A stretch of DNA of 64,000 nt from Icerya purchasi (taxonomy: Eukaryota; Arthropoda; Insecta; Hemiptera; Monophlebidae): positions 28,283,191-28,347,190 of the forward strand of contig CM077116.1 in NCBI GenBank assembly GCA_039619475.1. Reading direction: 5' to 3'. Numbering within the stretch: the first letter of the stretch is position 1; every line of letters starts with the position of its first letter. A model generated the notes under the pieces. That model was given only the letters and a program-made list of their open reading frames with translations, was not told where the DNA came from and did no database searches. Shown in pieces: positions 11,439 to 22,260 of this stretch. Both the position numbers and the translations under genes were made by a program.

Positions 11439-13153
11439 CAGTGGTCAAGAAATGTGTTGGAACATTGATGAAACACAATAATGTAACGGGTAAAATGAGG
11501 GGGGGGGGATGTGTTTTTAATTTCATTTTTTTCGAAAACGCATAGAAGAAGCGTTTTTGAATACATTACGTAAAAACAAAATGAAAAAAGGAAAAAAAAA
11601 TGAACGCAACTAAGGTGAAAAGGGGAAAAAAAAAATCAAAATTCGCATTCAAAATAAGGATTTGGACATAAAGAAAATGTTCGGAAGATGCGCTGCCAAA
11701 ATTGGTTTTCCCTGACTATAAGCAACGCGTGACATCGCATTTTCATTTACGTCCGTCTTCGTATTCAAGTTGGTGTATTGTATGCAACGTGTGTCTATGA
11801 GTTCAAATTACAATTGGTCCTGAAAATAATAAAAATTGTAAGCGTAATTGAAAATGGGTCATGAATTGCAAGAAACTTCTTTCCAAAACCGCCGGTTGGT
11901 GATTATTAACCACGGAAAGAGTATGTCGAGTGACAAATAATTTCAGCATTATTAAACACGAAACAAAGTACCGTTTACGACATAATAAAAAAGAAAACCG
12001 GATCGAAAGCATGGCCACGGTCTGATCGACCTGAACAACAGTTGTCGTGTCAAAAAAAGGGATTTGTCTGGCGACAAATGCAGCGAAATCGAAAAATAAG
12101 TGTCGAACAATTAAGTAGAGAGGTCCCTACAAGGTGTAAGAAAGAAATTATACGGGTCAAACGATTCGGAATTTAATTAGACGTATCCGTTTTAATTCGC
12201 GCACCGCTCGCAGTAAACCTTACGTTAGTACTGTCAATACGAAAAAAAAAAAAAAAAAAGGTTAGACTTTTTTCAAAAAAAAAATATATATTTTAATGGA
12301 CGGGGAGCGTTTTGGAAAACTGTAATATTCAGTGACGAGTCGAATTTTAACCTATTTGGCAGCGACGTGAAACAAAGAGTCTGGCGGAAGCCTAAAATTG
12401 AATTGGAAGGAAAAGATATGAATGTCAATATGAAACATGATGGCGGACATGTCATGGTCTGAGGCTGTTTCGCAACATCGGAGGTAGGCTCACTGAAGTT
12501 TATGGATGGAATTATGACTGCAAATGACTATATCAAACTTTTGAAAGAGAATCTCCGTCAAAATGCTGTAAACTTAGATTTTTTAAATTCGCATAATTTT
12601 TATCAAGACAACGACCCCAAGCACAAAGCATGCTTTTCAATTTCCGAAAAAAGTGTTAAACACGCCTCCTCAGTCACCAGATACAAACCCCATTCAGAAT
12701 CTCTGAGACCAGTCGGACGGAAAAGTTCGTCAACGCCCCGTTTCTAGTAGATTGCAAGTGAAAGAACGCCTCTTAGAAGAATGGAATAATTTTCCCACGA
12801 ATTATCTCCAAATTTTGGTCACATTCGTGCCCTGTAGGTTGGTAGAAATAATTAAAGCAAAAGGTGGGGACACACGAAGTACTAAGAGATGGTATAATTT
12901 TAATTTACTATTTTTTTTTGAACGTGCTTATTCTCTTTTGATTTCATGTCTAAATATTTATTTCGAATGCGAATTTGAATCTTCTTTTTTTCATTTGAAC
13001 ATGGCTGCGTTTATTTCTATATTTTTTGTAAGTTTCGCTTTTAAATTTATATTTAGGAATGCTTTTTTATTGCGTTTTCAGAAAAATTAAAATCATCTGT
13101 TTTTTAGTTTATTAAGGTAACCAATCTAATTAATTATCTTTACATATTGACTG
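11439..13153 (+). mobile_element. Tc1-like DNA transposon
   Basis: The element is bounded by TA|CAGTGGTCAAG at 11437 and GACTG|TA at 13153, which gives the TA target duplication expected for Tc1. Only the outermost bases of the ends match, so the right boundary is tentative. The length of about 1.7 kb is normal for the family. It contains a transposase pseudogene (next entry) and an A-run at 12242-12259. Confidence 0.6.
11853..12880 (+). pseudogene. Tc1-family transposase, broken
   Basis: The N-terminal paired-like helix-turn-helix part can be followed through several frames: MGHELQETSFQNRRLVIINH, then TVYDIIKKKTGS and WPRSDRPEQ. The catalytic domain follows: VIFSDESNFNLFGSD near 12326 carries the first Asp, then GHVMV with a stop where Trp is expected (12460-12462). 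FYQDNDPKHKA near 12598 carries the second Asp, and SPDTNPIQNL near 12675 stands where family members have the third acidic residue (IENLW). Here the codon is CAG, so the catalytic Glu is replaced by Gln, and the next Trp is a stop. A tail VKERLLEEWNNFPT follows. The enzyme would excise and insert the element, but it cannot be functional. Confidence 0.85.
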
Positions 13154-13306
13154 TACATCTGCGTACTGTGATAGTCTTGGCAGCTAAAAACATCACGTCA
13201 GATGGCACGCTAAATGTATATGTATATTTTTAAAAAATAAAGAAAACAAAAAACGCATTTTTTCTCGTACTTTGCGGCTTGAATTTATTTTTTTAGCATA
13301 TATATA

Positions 13307-13342
13307 TTCCGGTCCATTTAAAAAAAAAAAAATGGACCGGAA
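13307..13342. repeat. Hairpin with 13-bp arms around an A-tract
   Basis: Arms TTCCGGTCCATTT (13307-13319) and its exact complement (13330-13342) enclose an A-run. The right arm is the start of the LINE scrap that follows. Confidence 0.6.
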
Positions 13343-13460
13343 TTAAGAAAACAGAAGATCTAGTCAGAATAGCAAAAGATCGAAATCAATTCCAGCAGAT
13401 AATCCAATCCATACATGATGATTAAGCAATACCCGAATCGGGTGTCACGAGAAGAAAAAC
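13331..13460 (+). pseudogene. LINE ORF2 extreme C-terminus
   Basis: The frame reads WTGIKKTEDLVRIAKDR, then NQFQQIIQSIHDD and a stop, the usual last helix of the endonuclease-RT LINE type also seen at 9120 and 9947. Only this tail survives. Confidence 0.55.
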
Positions 13461-13479
13461 ATATATATATTGTTGTTTA

Positions 13480-13737
13480 TAAAATGTTATCCAGCCTTTG
13501 TTGTTTATAATATTAGTTTTATAATTAGATTTTAATTTATATTTTATTTCATGCACTAGTTTTCTAATATTTGTTCATTGTACCCATTGTTTTTTAGTAT
13601 TTCCATTGCACTTTGTTTTTTATTTAAATTCATAGGGGTGTCTATTACTCTGTTTATAGCATATACGACTTTATATGAATATTTATGGTGATTAGGATGA
13701 TTTGATGTTTTGTTTATTATAGCATCAGTAGTTGCTT

Positions 13738-13740
<3 letters not shown>
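13480..13740 (-). pseudogene. Possible Penelope-like RT N-terminal scrap
   Basis: With frame changes, the minus strand reads NRHPYEFK/TPMNLNKKQSAMEIL, then KNNGYNEQILENW-like. Penelope-type RTs have a comparable NNGY helix ahead of the RT core. The reading needs corrections, so the call is weak. It lies upstream, on the same strand, of the Penelope-like C-terminus at 11110-11437, with the Tc1 element between. Confidence 0.25.
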
Positions 13741-13790
<50 letters not shown>

Positions 13791-13797
13791 GTATATA
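13741..13797. repeat. (AT)n microsatellite
   Basis: About 23 AT units run up to the left end of the hAT-like element. Confidence 0.9.
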
Positions 13798-14886
13798 CAG
13801 CGGCGGATCCACGGAGGAAGAAATAGGGGACCTCCCCAGAACCAAAACCTCGATAAAAAGTTTATTACAACAGAGAAACTTAATTTATACTATAAAGGAT
13901 TTGTATAAATGTTACCTATGGATTTAATTATAGCTAATATTTAATATTGTTTCCTAGTAAAACTACTCTCTTCTTCTTGTATACGCTTCTGCATTGCTGA
14001 AGGTTAGCGATCCATCTGGCAGTCTGTTCCCTTAATATGGCCCCTCGAAATAGATCTACCGTCCTGATTCCAAAACATCTTCGCAAGTCTTTTATCCGTG
14101 AATTATATGGTCTTCCTACCGATCTTTTTCCATCAATTCTTCCTTCTACAATAATTCGTAAGAATTCGTACTTATCTCCACACATCACGTGTCTAAAATA
14201 TAATATAGCACTTTCCTTCTTTTAATAGTTGATAAAAGTTCGGCATTCTTTTTCATCTTATGTAGCACTTCTTCGTTCTTCATTTTTTTTATCCACGGTA
14301 TTCGTCACAATCTCCTATATAAATATATTTCAAACGCCTGAATTTTTTTTTGTCTGTGCTTGGATCTAGAGTCTAGCACTCACATCCGTATAATAATACT
14401 GAGAATACGTAACAGCGCAACATTCTCATTCGAGTGTTCATAGTTAAGCAGTAAAACTATTAATGTTACATTTTTATTCTGTTTTAAACGCAATTATCGT
14501 CGATCTTTTGCCATTTTTATTTATTTTGCAATGCAAATGAAAATAGCTCAATGAGAAATGTATATATATACTTAACTTGCTTACGGATAAAGAATTCGGA
14601 TTACTAGTGAAAGAGTCTAATAAAAATACTATTCAAATTCTAAACTATCATTTTAGTTACAATTTTATAATTTTGTTTATTTTTCACCCCTAAAAATAGA
14701 ACAAAACATAAATTAAAAATTGGAATAATTATGTATTTTTAAAAAATTTTTAAATTTCTAAAGAGGTGGCCGCTATTTGATTTTCTTTCTGAAACAAGGT
14801 ATTTCTCAAATTTACCGTCTACCGCATAATATATTACGCAATTATATAATTTCCCTCACCAAAATGTCTCTCTGGATCCGCCCCTG
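13798..14886. mobile_element. Non-autonomous hAT-like element
   Basis: Terminal inverted repeats are CAGCGGCGGATCCACGG at 13798 and, read from the right end, CAGGGGCGGATCCAGAG at 14886. The CAG.GGCGGATC.A pattern is a common hAT terminus. Flanking DNA is TA-rich and no clean 8-bp duplication is seen (CGTATATA on the left, ATATATGT on the right). The 1089-bp interior has no transposase; it carries a LINE fragment on the minus strand. Confidence 0.65.
13934..14330 (-). pseudogene. LINE ORF2 C-terminal fragment inside the hAT-like element
   Basis: The minus strand reads KVLYFRHVMCGDKYEFLRII, then VEGRIDGKRSVGRPYNSRIK, LRRCFGI and TARWIANLQ before the stop at 13934. Upstream frames give EVLHKMKKNAEL-like residues. 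This is the same C-terminal module as at 9947-10855 (GHIIRGNKYELLQVIVQG), from a related LINE. It sits wholly between the hAT-like ends. Confidence 0.75.
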
Positions 14887-16679
14887 ATATATGTGTACAT
14901 ATATGTTGTACATTAATTCATCTTTTGTTTTGGTTTTTATCTTTGTTATTATACATATATATAATATATACATCAAAATTAAAATACCGACAAAATAAGC
15001 GCTTGCAACTTTCAATAAAACTTGTAGTTTTGTGTAACTTTTAAGTAAATTGTAAATAAAGTACATCGTAAAATTTTAATTGCACCACTCATAATGTCGC
15101 TATTAAACGACTTTATAATTATACAACGTTTGAACATAAAACAGGCAAACAAAACTACATACACAAGACATATTTGGTGCATCTCTGTGTCGCGTGCTAG
15201 TTGTTCCGGATAATAATTATACGGAATAATAATTTCGATTCCAGATAATAATTCTAGATAATTGGTTGTTCTAAATAAGTACCCCACTGTATTCCAACTT
15301 AACACCTGGAGGATGTGAAATGAGTAGAAAACGGAACAAAGAGTCGAAAGCAAAACGTCACGAACAAGTACCTACACCGTCGCGGTTGGTAATTTGTATG
15401 GTCAGTTTTGTCGACGCTATATATCGTTGTTCCCCAGTGAATTCCAAAAAAAAAAAGAAGAAAAAAACACCTTTTTGTGCAATATAATTGCAGCAATTTC
15501 TATTTGCAGCATCATCGGCTTTAAAAATGTACTTAAATTTCAGTCTGAGCTGGCCGGCGGCGGCGCGTTACTTGTACAGCGGAGGAGGAAATATAATCCG
15601 CGATATAAATTAATCAATGGAAGGAAGGAAACGATAATAATTTATCGGGGAAAAGAAGAGGAGGATGCGGGGGAGCACCGGTGTTATTTAGTAATGGGGG
15701 TAGAAAATATCGGTGAGAAGTTGTCGAGGAAAGAGCGGCGGCGACGGCCGTGTCGCAAAGTCTTTCTACGTTTGCTGGGAAGATTAATAGCGTGTTGGAG
15801 GCGATTAGAGAAATGAAGAAAGAGGCAATCGGTGACACGCGGAGGAGCTAATCAATTTCAGCGGAGTGAGCGAGAGCGGCCGCTGAAGTAAACTGGAGTG
15901 ATAATGTGACGCTTATGTGCCGGCAACGTTATCATTATGCACAGTTTTGCAGCGGAGAGATTATCAATCTTTAGCCGAGTTAGAATTTACAACTGTTGCA
16001 CTGGAGGAAGGAAGAACTGTGCCCGAGAAAAAACCGAACCATTCGAACAAATGTGACCTCCTCAGATCCCATTAACAGATACACAGAGTTGGTCGTGTAG
16101 ATACAAATCTGTGCGGCGCAAACACGAGTTGGTTTATAATGCTGACGGTTCCACTAGGCTGTCCTCAATAGCGTAACTGTCCACCGATCTGTCAACTAAT
16201 ATATACATTACGCGCACCGTTCTCAGCTATAGGAAATGTTCTCAAACGGATACGGGGAACAATCTACCAGAGCGACCGTAGCGACGGCGGCGGCCCGATG
16301 CCGATGCCGATGCTCTACGGCAGAAACCTTTTCGATTTCTTATTTAAGTTATTATTGTTGTTGCTGAATGTAGGGCCCCGTTCGAGAATGCGACTCATGT
16401 AGAAGTTCTCCACCTCCAATGCAGAACTGACAAAACGGGTAAGCCGTTTAAAATTATATACACCTTATACGCACTCTTCCGGACTGCCACTAGACCAGAC
16501 GGACGATAAAAAACACATCGCCCCTCCACCGTCAAATTCTTAGCCGAAAGATTTACAGCCGTCTCTAATTACGCTAACCGTAGTCGCGTTTTCTCTTATT
16601 TCCGGACAATCGCCTTATTATCGGACAAATTTATCATATTTAAACAAGAAAGAAAAATTTATAACTAGTTTGTCCCTTG
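14887..16679. other. Unassigned, partly GC-richer stretch
   Basis: No transposon motif is recognised. GC rises at about 15540-16330, with purine-rich plus-strand sequence and a CGATGC triplication near 16290. A short trinucleotide-like series (GATAATAATT variants) lies at 15200-15265. It could hold regulatory or single-copy DNA. Confidence 0.35.
15394..15816 (+). CDS. Orphan open frame, 140 codons, function unknown
   Basis: This open frame lies in the GC-richer stretch. The predicted product starts MYGQFCRRYISLF and ends in a strongly basic segment rich in Arg and Lys (KERRRRPCRK, then RLLGRLIACWRR). There is no signal peptide, zinc finger or recognised domain, and a low-complexity Lys/Glu stretch lies near residue 20. 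Part of its length is covered by an antisense open frame. It may be a chance frame. No promoter, splice context or neighbour supports it. Confidence 0.12.
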   Translation: MYGQFCRRYISLFPSEFQKKKEEKNTFLCNIIAAISICSIIGFKNVLKFQSELAGGGALLVQRRRKYNPRYKLINGRKETIIIYRGKEEEDAGEHRCYLVMGVENIGEKLSRKERRRRPCRKVFLRLLGRLIACWRRLEK

Positions 16680-16775
16680 GCAATATCCGTTTTTATTATT
16701 ATCGTTATTATCATAAGCACTATCGAACGGCTATTATTATTATTATCACTATTATTATTACTATTACTATTATTG
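16680..16775. repeat. TTA/ATT-rich imperfect microsatellite
   Basis: Imperfect ATT repeats interspersed with ACT and ATC variants. Confidence 0.7.
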
Positions 16776-19189
16776 TTTTAAAAATAACAATTAAAGGTAG
16801 TAGGGCCTGCTTATTCACTCGCAACTACTTCTGGAGAACATAAGGCTCGCTTTGCCTTTTATCCTTAACGCAATAGTATTATAAGCTTTGCATCATTTAC
16901 ACCACTTTCGTTCAAAAAAAAAATGTTAATCACGCGAAATTACTTTTTCCGGACTATTATTAATTTATGATAATTTTCACAGTCGCAGGTTGTTTGGAAA
17001 AAAAGTTTTTCTTCATTTGTTTGCTTTCCCTTAATTATATGTTCGATTCACTATAAACTAATTTAAAACTTTTAATATCCTCGGCGAGCAAAGAGAAAGC
17101 TGATTATATTTTTTGGTTGAATACTAGAAGTAACTGCGTGACAAAACGATTTTCGGAACTGACAAAGAGCAATATCTTTTTATTGTTAACATTTCGGAAG
17201 TAAAAATGATAGCTTAAAATCTAACATCAGTCATGGTCCGTCGTTGCAATTTTTTCGAGACATTGGTTACCGTAAAAAATGATTTTTCCTCCTGCACTAG
17301 CCGACTGCTTACAACCCCATCAGTCATCGTTTTGAATTCGAGGAGTTTTCTCGGTCATAACGGTACATTTTTATATTAAAAAAATATGTCTTTTTTGCCG
17401 ACCAACTCTGGAAACGTGTGTCGTCTTTGTACAATTAGGCAGAACCGAAATAATTTGCCAGAGAAGTCAGAGAATTGTGAAGATCAAGACGAATATGTCG
17501 TATATGAAAAGAAGACAAGTCAATCTTTTCCATCTGCACTTTTAAAAATGAGAAAACGTCTCAATTTTAAGTTTATTGTAGAAATCAGTTCCGAAATAAA
17601 AAAAAAAATCGGTAACCCCCGGAAGTAATTGCTCAAGATAATTAACAGAATACTCCATAAATTCGTTTTACTACATTTTCTTTATTTTTTCGTTCTTTCA
17701 TTCGAGGTTTATAGTTGGTAATTTCCTTTCTGTAAACATACAACTAATTTCATATTTTACTCGGAACTAGTGCGTGCGGGTAGGACTGCCACATTTGAAA
17801 CTGAACTGACGTGTGTGACTTTCTTATATTAATTTTTAAAAAAAAAAGGAAATAAATAAGAAGAACGACGAATATGGGGGTTCTTTCATTATCTTCCTTC
17901 ATCAATCATTATGGGAACGGTTAGTATGGCGATTTTTCTTCCAGTTTCCTTGTCCATCGAGCATATTAAACATTACTAACGATGTGGCTGTAATTCAAGG
18001 TAAAGAGAACAAATGTTTCTCCACTTTTCGTCGGGCACTGCAGAGGTTACTCTTAATGTAGAGACAGCCATAATATTGCCTGCATTTCCTTTTTCCTCCG
18101 TACTTGCCGTAGAGGGTGCACTGCTAAACATAGACGCGAGCGACGTCCACATTGTGCCGCATGGCTATTCTTTCTTCCGCTTTCTACTGAAAATCGAGAA
18201 CTATTCAACATATGGCGGTTACAAGTAAACACTGATTCCCGTCTCTTCCTCTTCAAGCACACGTCCTTTTGTCACGTTGGTTCATTTTTGGTTTCTCTTC
18301 AACCGTAATCGCCGATCGAAACTCTACTCAACAACCCGATCAATCCCTCTTCCTAATTAACGAAATTTCTTTCGAGGGCTCTATTCGTAGGCGATTCTGT
18401 AATGAACTCGGCGGTTAAAATAAATCAAAAGTTAATATATTTAAAAGAGAAAAAAAATAATGAAAAAAGTTCGTTTAGTCACCTTTTTGGTGATGTAAGT
18501 TAAAGCATTTTCAAAACGTTAAGTATAAATATGTGTATCCATATAAGACATCGAAATAAATAGAATTACCGGACGCAGCCGAAAACCAGAAACCAAATAG
18601 CTGCAGTAACGAGATCTAGCTCATCAGCCGATAGAGAAAACCGATATTACAAAATACTTAACTCTGTTTTTTACCGCTTGTACTGCAAGCGCGTACTTTT
18701 CATTCGTTTTCGCTTATTTCAGATCTTCGGGTGTTTTTACCTAAAGGTTAAAGTGCCGTCCTAAAATAACTCGTTTTTCTTTTTCTTATTTATCTCCTTA
18801 CACCCTTTATGATCCCTCTTCTTTCTTCCAGCACATTCTAATGCTCTGTTTGAGAGGGAATGGTGCCACGTTTCCGTCATCTGTTGGCTTGCTTTCCCCC
18901 GCTTTATACTTCCTATGAATCGGCCGGACGCAAGTATATTATGTACTACATCCCGTTTAGTGCGGTTCTATTCGTTCTTCATTTCTTCATTTCATTATCT
19001 ACTTTCGTTTCCTAACGTTAAATACGTTTAAAAAAGTACACTCATACTGGAAATGCTGATGGGTCCGCCACAGGGCATGCTGTAACGGGTGAGTCAGGTA
19101 ATAGACGGCCGTTTAAAACATTATTAGGCGATTTCACTCTCCTCGTGTCATGTGAAGACCCATTTTCGGAAAACGGGATTTCTCACGGA
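16776..19189. other. Unassigned stretch
   Basis: Mixed AT-rich DNA, with a few open frames of 60-80 codons carrying no convincing domain. The frame at 17386-17628 starts with a CRLC word but lacks the rest of a zinc-finger module. Confidence 0.35.
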
Positions 19190-20960
19190 TTATAAAAATG
19201 GTACCACCGAAGGAAAGAAAACTTTTTAGACATTTGCAATACGGGATACCGGAACTTGGCAATACAGCGCATAGCGGCCATTATGCCGGAATTAAAAAGA
19301 TATGATACAGATATGCTGTCTAAAACAAGAATTCCCGAAGAAGACAAACTCCAGAAACTACCACACTGTATTGAAAAGGTGTTACGCAAGCGTACAAAAA
19401 ACCAGCATGATGTAAACCTCGTAAGAAGTAACAAAATCTCAAGAAATCGTAATCATCAACGAGAGGTCAAATGAACATTTCCGCAAACCAAATAAATAAC
19501 TATTGTTTCTGACAACATTAAGGAACAGTTTTACGGAAACCACAAAACGTTCTTAACAAAGTACCACACCGAAATCATTAGGCGATTATTAAATTATGCA
19601 TACCCCGTGGAATCAGGAAGGTAAATATGCTAGTACGTTCAGTTCAGTTTAGTTTTATGCGAATAATAGTTTCTTCGCTGCTAACATGAATTTCCAACTC
19701 AAAAACATATATAACGACTCTCGTGAATATATCCCAGATCTAAAACATTACACGCGATAGATTATGCATACTAACGAGGTAAAAAAATAAAGAAGGGTGC
19801 CTAATGGTAAAATCAACGAAGAGTGCACATCGACAGACTACACATGTTAATTTGTTTCCACTTCGGACTTAATGAAATCAGAACCATTTTAGTTTAGTGA
19901 CTAACGAACTCAGTACAACTCTAGCGAGGGTGGGTGGGTGGGGGCATTAAAAAGAAAAATTTGCTAAATAACTTTGCTACAACATTATCTGTAATACAAC
20001 CGTTGCGGCTTATTGGGATAGCATTGAAAAAAAAGTAAAGCCTGCAAAGAAAATTTTAGGTTATGATAAAAGATGAAAGCATCGGTTGCTTCTGAAGTAG
20101 GCTAGAGAAAATTAAGAAACAAGAAGAAGAAAAAGAGGGGAGTGTTTATTTGCTGGAAAATCAAATAAGTCAAAAGATATAGTCCATGTGATATTAAAAA
20201 CACCAGTGCAAAGTGAAATGAGACGTAGAAAAAAGAAGTCTTCAGCAGGCACAAATCGCCTTTCAAACGGAAACAAGGACAAAATGAATTCCCTGCTACA
20301 ATTAGTCGATGAACTGTACTGAAATATTCTACTAAGCGGAAGAAGTACAGATGGAAATAAAATCTGTCAGCAATGAAAATTTTCTACGCAAGATTTCATA
20401 GTGCAGATGTAATAAAAATGGCGGAAGTTAGTTAATCTTCAGAACCATATATGCTCTTCATCAAGATATGGGAAGAACAAATTGTACCAGCTAACATTTT
20501 AAAAACGTAGAATAAGCTGCATAAAGCTGAATATTTCTCGATTACCGAGATGGAGTACTGGTAGGCAGCGTGAGGAAAGCTTTTGGAGGGATCCTAGAAA
20601 GTAGGTTTTTGCACTCGATTTTGAACCTACATCTTGCTAAAGAGAAAAGTGGCTTTCGACAATAAAATAGCACAATTGATATGTTTTTAGTCGGTCAGCT
20701 TATAGAATAGTTAAGAGAGCTAAACATCGTTTTCCCAAATGTACGTCAGGAAGACGTTTGATTCTGGAAAGACTACGTGTGAGTTAAGAAAAGATTGGAT
20801 TTCCACTTAAAATGCTGAAAACAATAAAGGATTCACAAAATGGAATGCATAGCGACACACGAGGAAACTCGAGTCATGGAAATAAATACAGGGGTTAAGG
20901 AAAGACGTAACCTTGCGCTCACAGTCTTCAGTTAACGGAAGTCAAATAGAAGTCACCTAT
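19190..20960 (+). pseudogene. Very old LINE ORF (endonuclease start and RT core)
   Basis: The first part (19256-19474) resembles the beginning of a LINE endonuclease: a short helix, then YDTDMLSKTRIPEE where families have a D-I-L--TETR word. Later frames give RT pieces in order: VQMEIKSVSNEN near 20350, IWEEQIVPANILK near 20470, AFGGILESRFLHSILN near 20580, then KSGFRQ with NSTIDMFLVGQLIE near 20650-20710 (the R..STID block). HLKMLKTIKDSQNGMHSDTR follows near 20805-20860. The catalytic FADD region is absent. Stops are frequent, so this is an ancient copy, truncated after about 20960. Order and spacing support LINE origin; the clade is uncertain. Confidence 0.55.
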
Positions 20961-22260
20961 TCAACGGGTTCTCGATTAGTATTCTTAAGTGGGAAACAAG
21001 AGAGATTGCACAAAGAAGGGATGAATTCTTTTTAATAAGGATGATGATGAAGGACTCATAAAGACGGGGGAAAAGCAGGGGTGGGGGAAATAAATACAGA
21101 TGCTGAGGAGAAAGCTAAGTGAGATATCGGAAAGGTTTTTAAGTATGCGAATGGAAGTACCATTGATTCCCAGATAAGAGTCAGAAGATTTGTTTAAGGA
21201 GGCGGAGAGCTTATTGATATTAAAGGGAAATGTCAAAAAATTAAAAGTACATGGAGAGAAAGGAAAAAGTGAACAGGTTTATTTAGATGTAGGTGGGAAT
21301 AATAGAGCTGATAAAAAGAACAACAAGTTTTTTGACAGCTAGTTTAAGGTTAGAAGGACTAGCGGATGAAGGATTCCTAAAGGTTCTCGCTAATTTCCAG
21401 ATGCGGGATCTAAAAGTGCAATATAAGAAAGATGTACAAAATTGCAGGAATTTTTTTTAGAGCAATCTGGCTTTAGCATTTGCTTTTTTATGAGGAAGTA
21501 AGTTTGAAAGGGAAGAAAAGGGACGAAAAGACTTAAAGGTAGCAGTGCTGCGGTTAAAAACAGCTTTGCATTCAGCGTTCCATCAAAGAGAAGATGAAGA
21601 AGTTTGTTTCCTCTTCGTGAAGGAAAGTATGACAAGACCGATAAGTAAAGAGATGAATAAATTGAATTTAAAGGAATTGTACCGCGAAATTGGATTAGTA
21701 GTGAACTGAATATGAAAAAGAAGAATCAGTGATTGAGCAGAATTTCGAACAATCCGTTTTAAGAAGAAACCACAAAGAACCATTGAGGGGACTAAAACGG
21801 TGAGGGCTAAGAAGGTGTCGTTGAAGGATATAACAATATGGTCGCTGCCAAAAGTTCCATTGTTTCCACGAACGTAGTAAACCGATGTTAGAGTAGGCGA
21901 AAGTTATATCAATAGAACTAAATACTGAAGGGTTTCTACAATATGTAAATGGGATTTGTATGAGATTGTTGCGAAGAATAAAGTTTTTGAGAAGAACCCT
22001 GCTTCTCTTATGGCCCAAACAGCCTTGAAGAGGGGGACAAGGGAACTTTAATTGTCAGGTATAATGATTGGTGAAGTAAGGAAGTTAAAAAAAGTTGGAA
22101 CGGGAAAATTGTAAAGATTAAAATCAAGAGGAACATATATATATATATATATATACATATGTATGTGAGGTAGATGAGGGAAAAAGAATATTGTGTAAAA
22201 AGGTTGACCATAGATTTGGGGGCGATGAGGGAAAGCTATAAGGAAAAAAGCTTCACAAGG
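20961..22260. other. Purine-rich (A+G) plus-strand tract
   Basis: For about 1.3 kb the plus strand is markedly enriched in A and G with many GAA/AAG/AGG words, and the minus strand is correspondingly C/T-rich. No domain is readable. It may be a decayed 3' part of the LINE before it or an unknown repeat. Confidence 0.45.

Noticed and set aside
17386..17628. 80-codon frame with NVCRLC near the start, like a ZAD zinc finger
   Set aside because: The second Cys pair and the rest of the ZAD fold are absent; too short to support.
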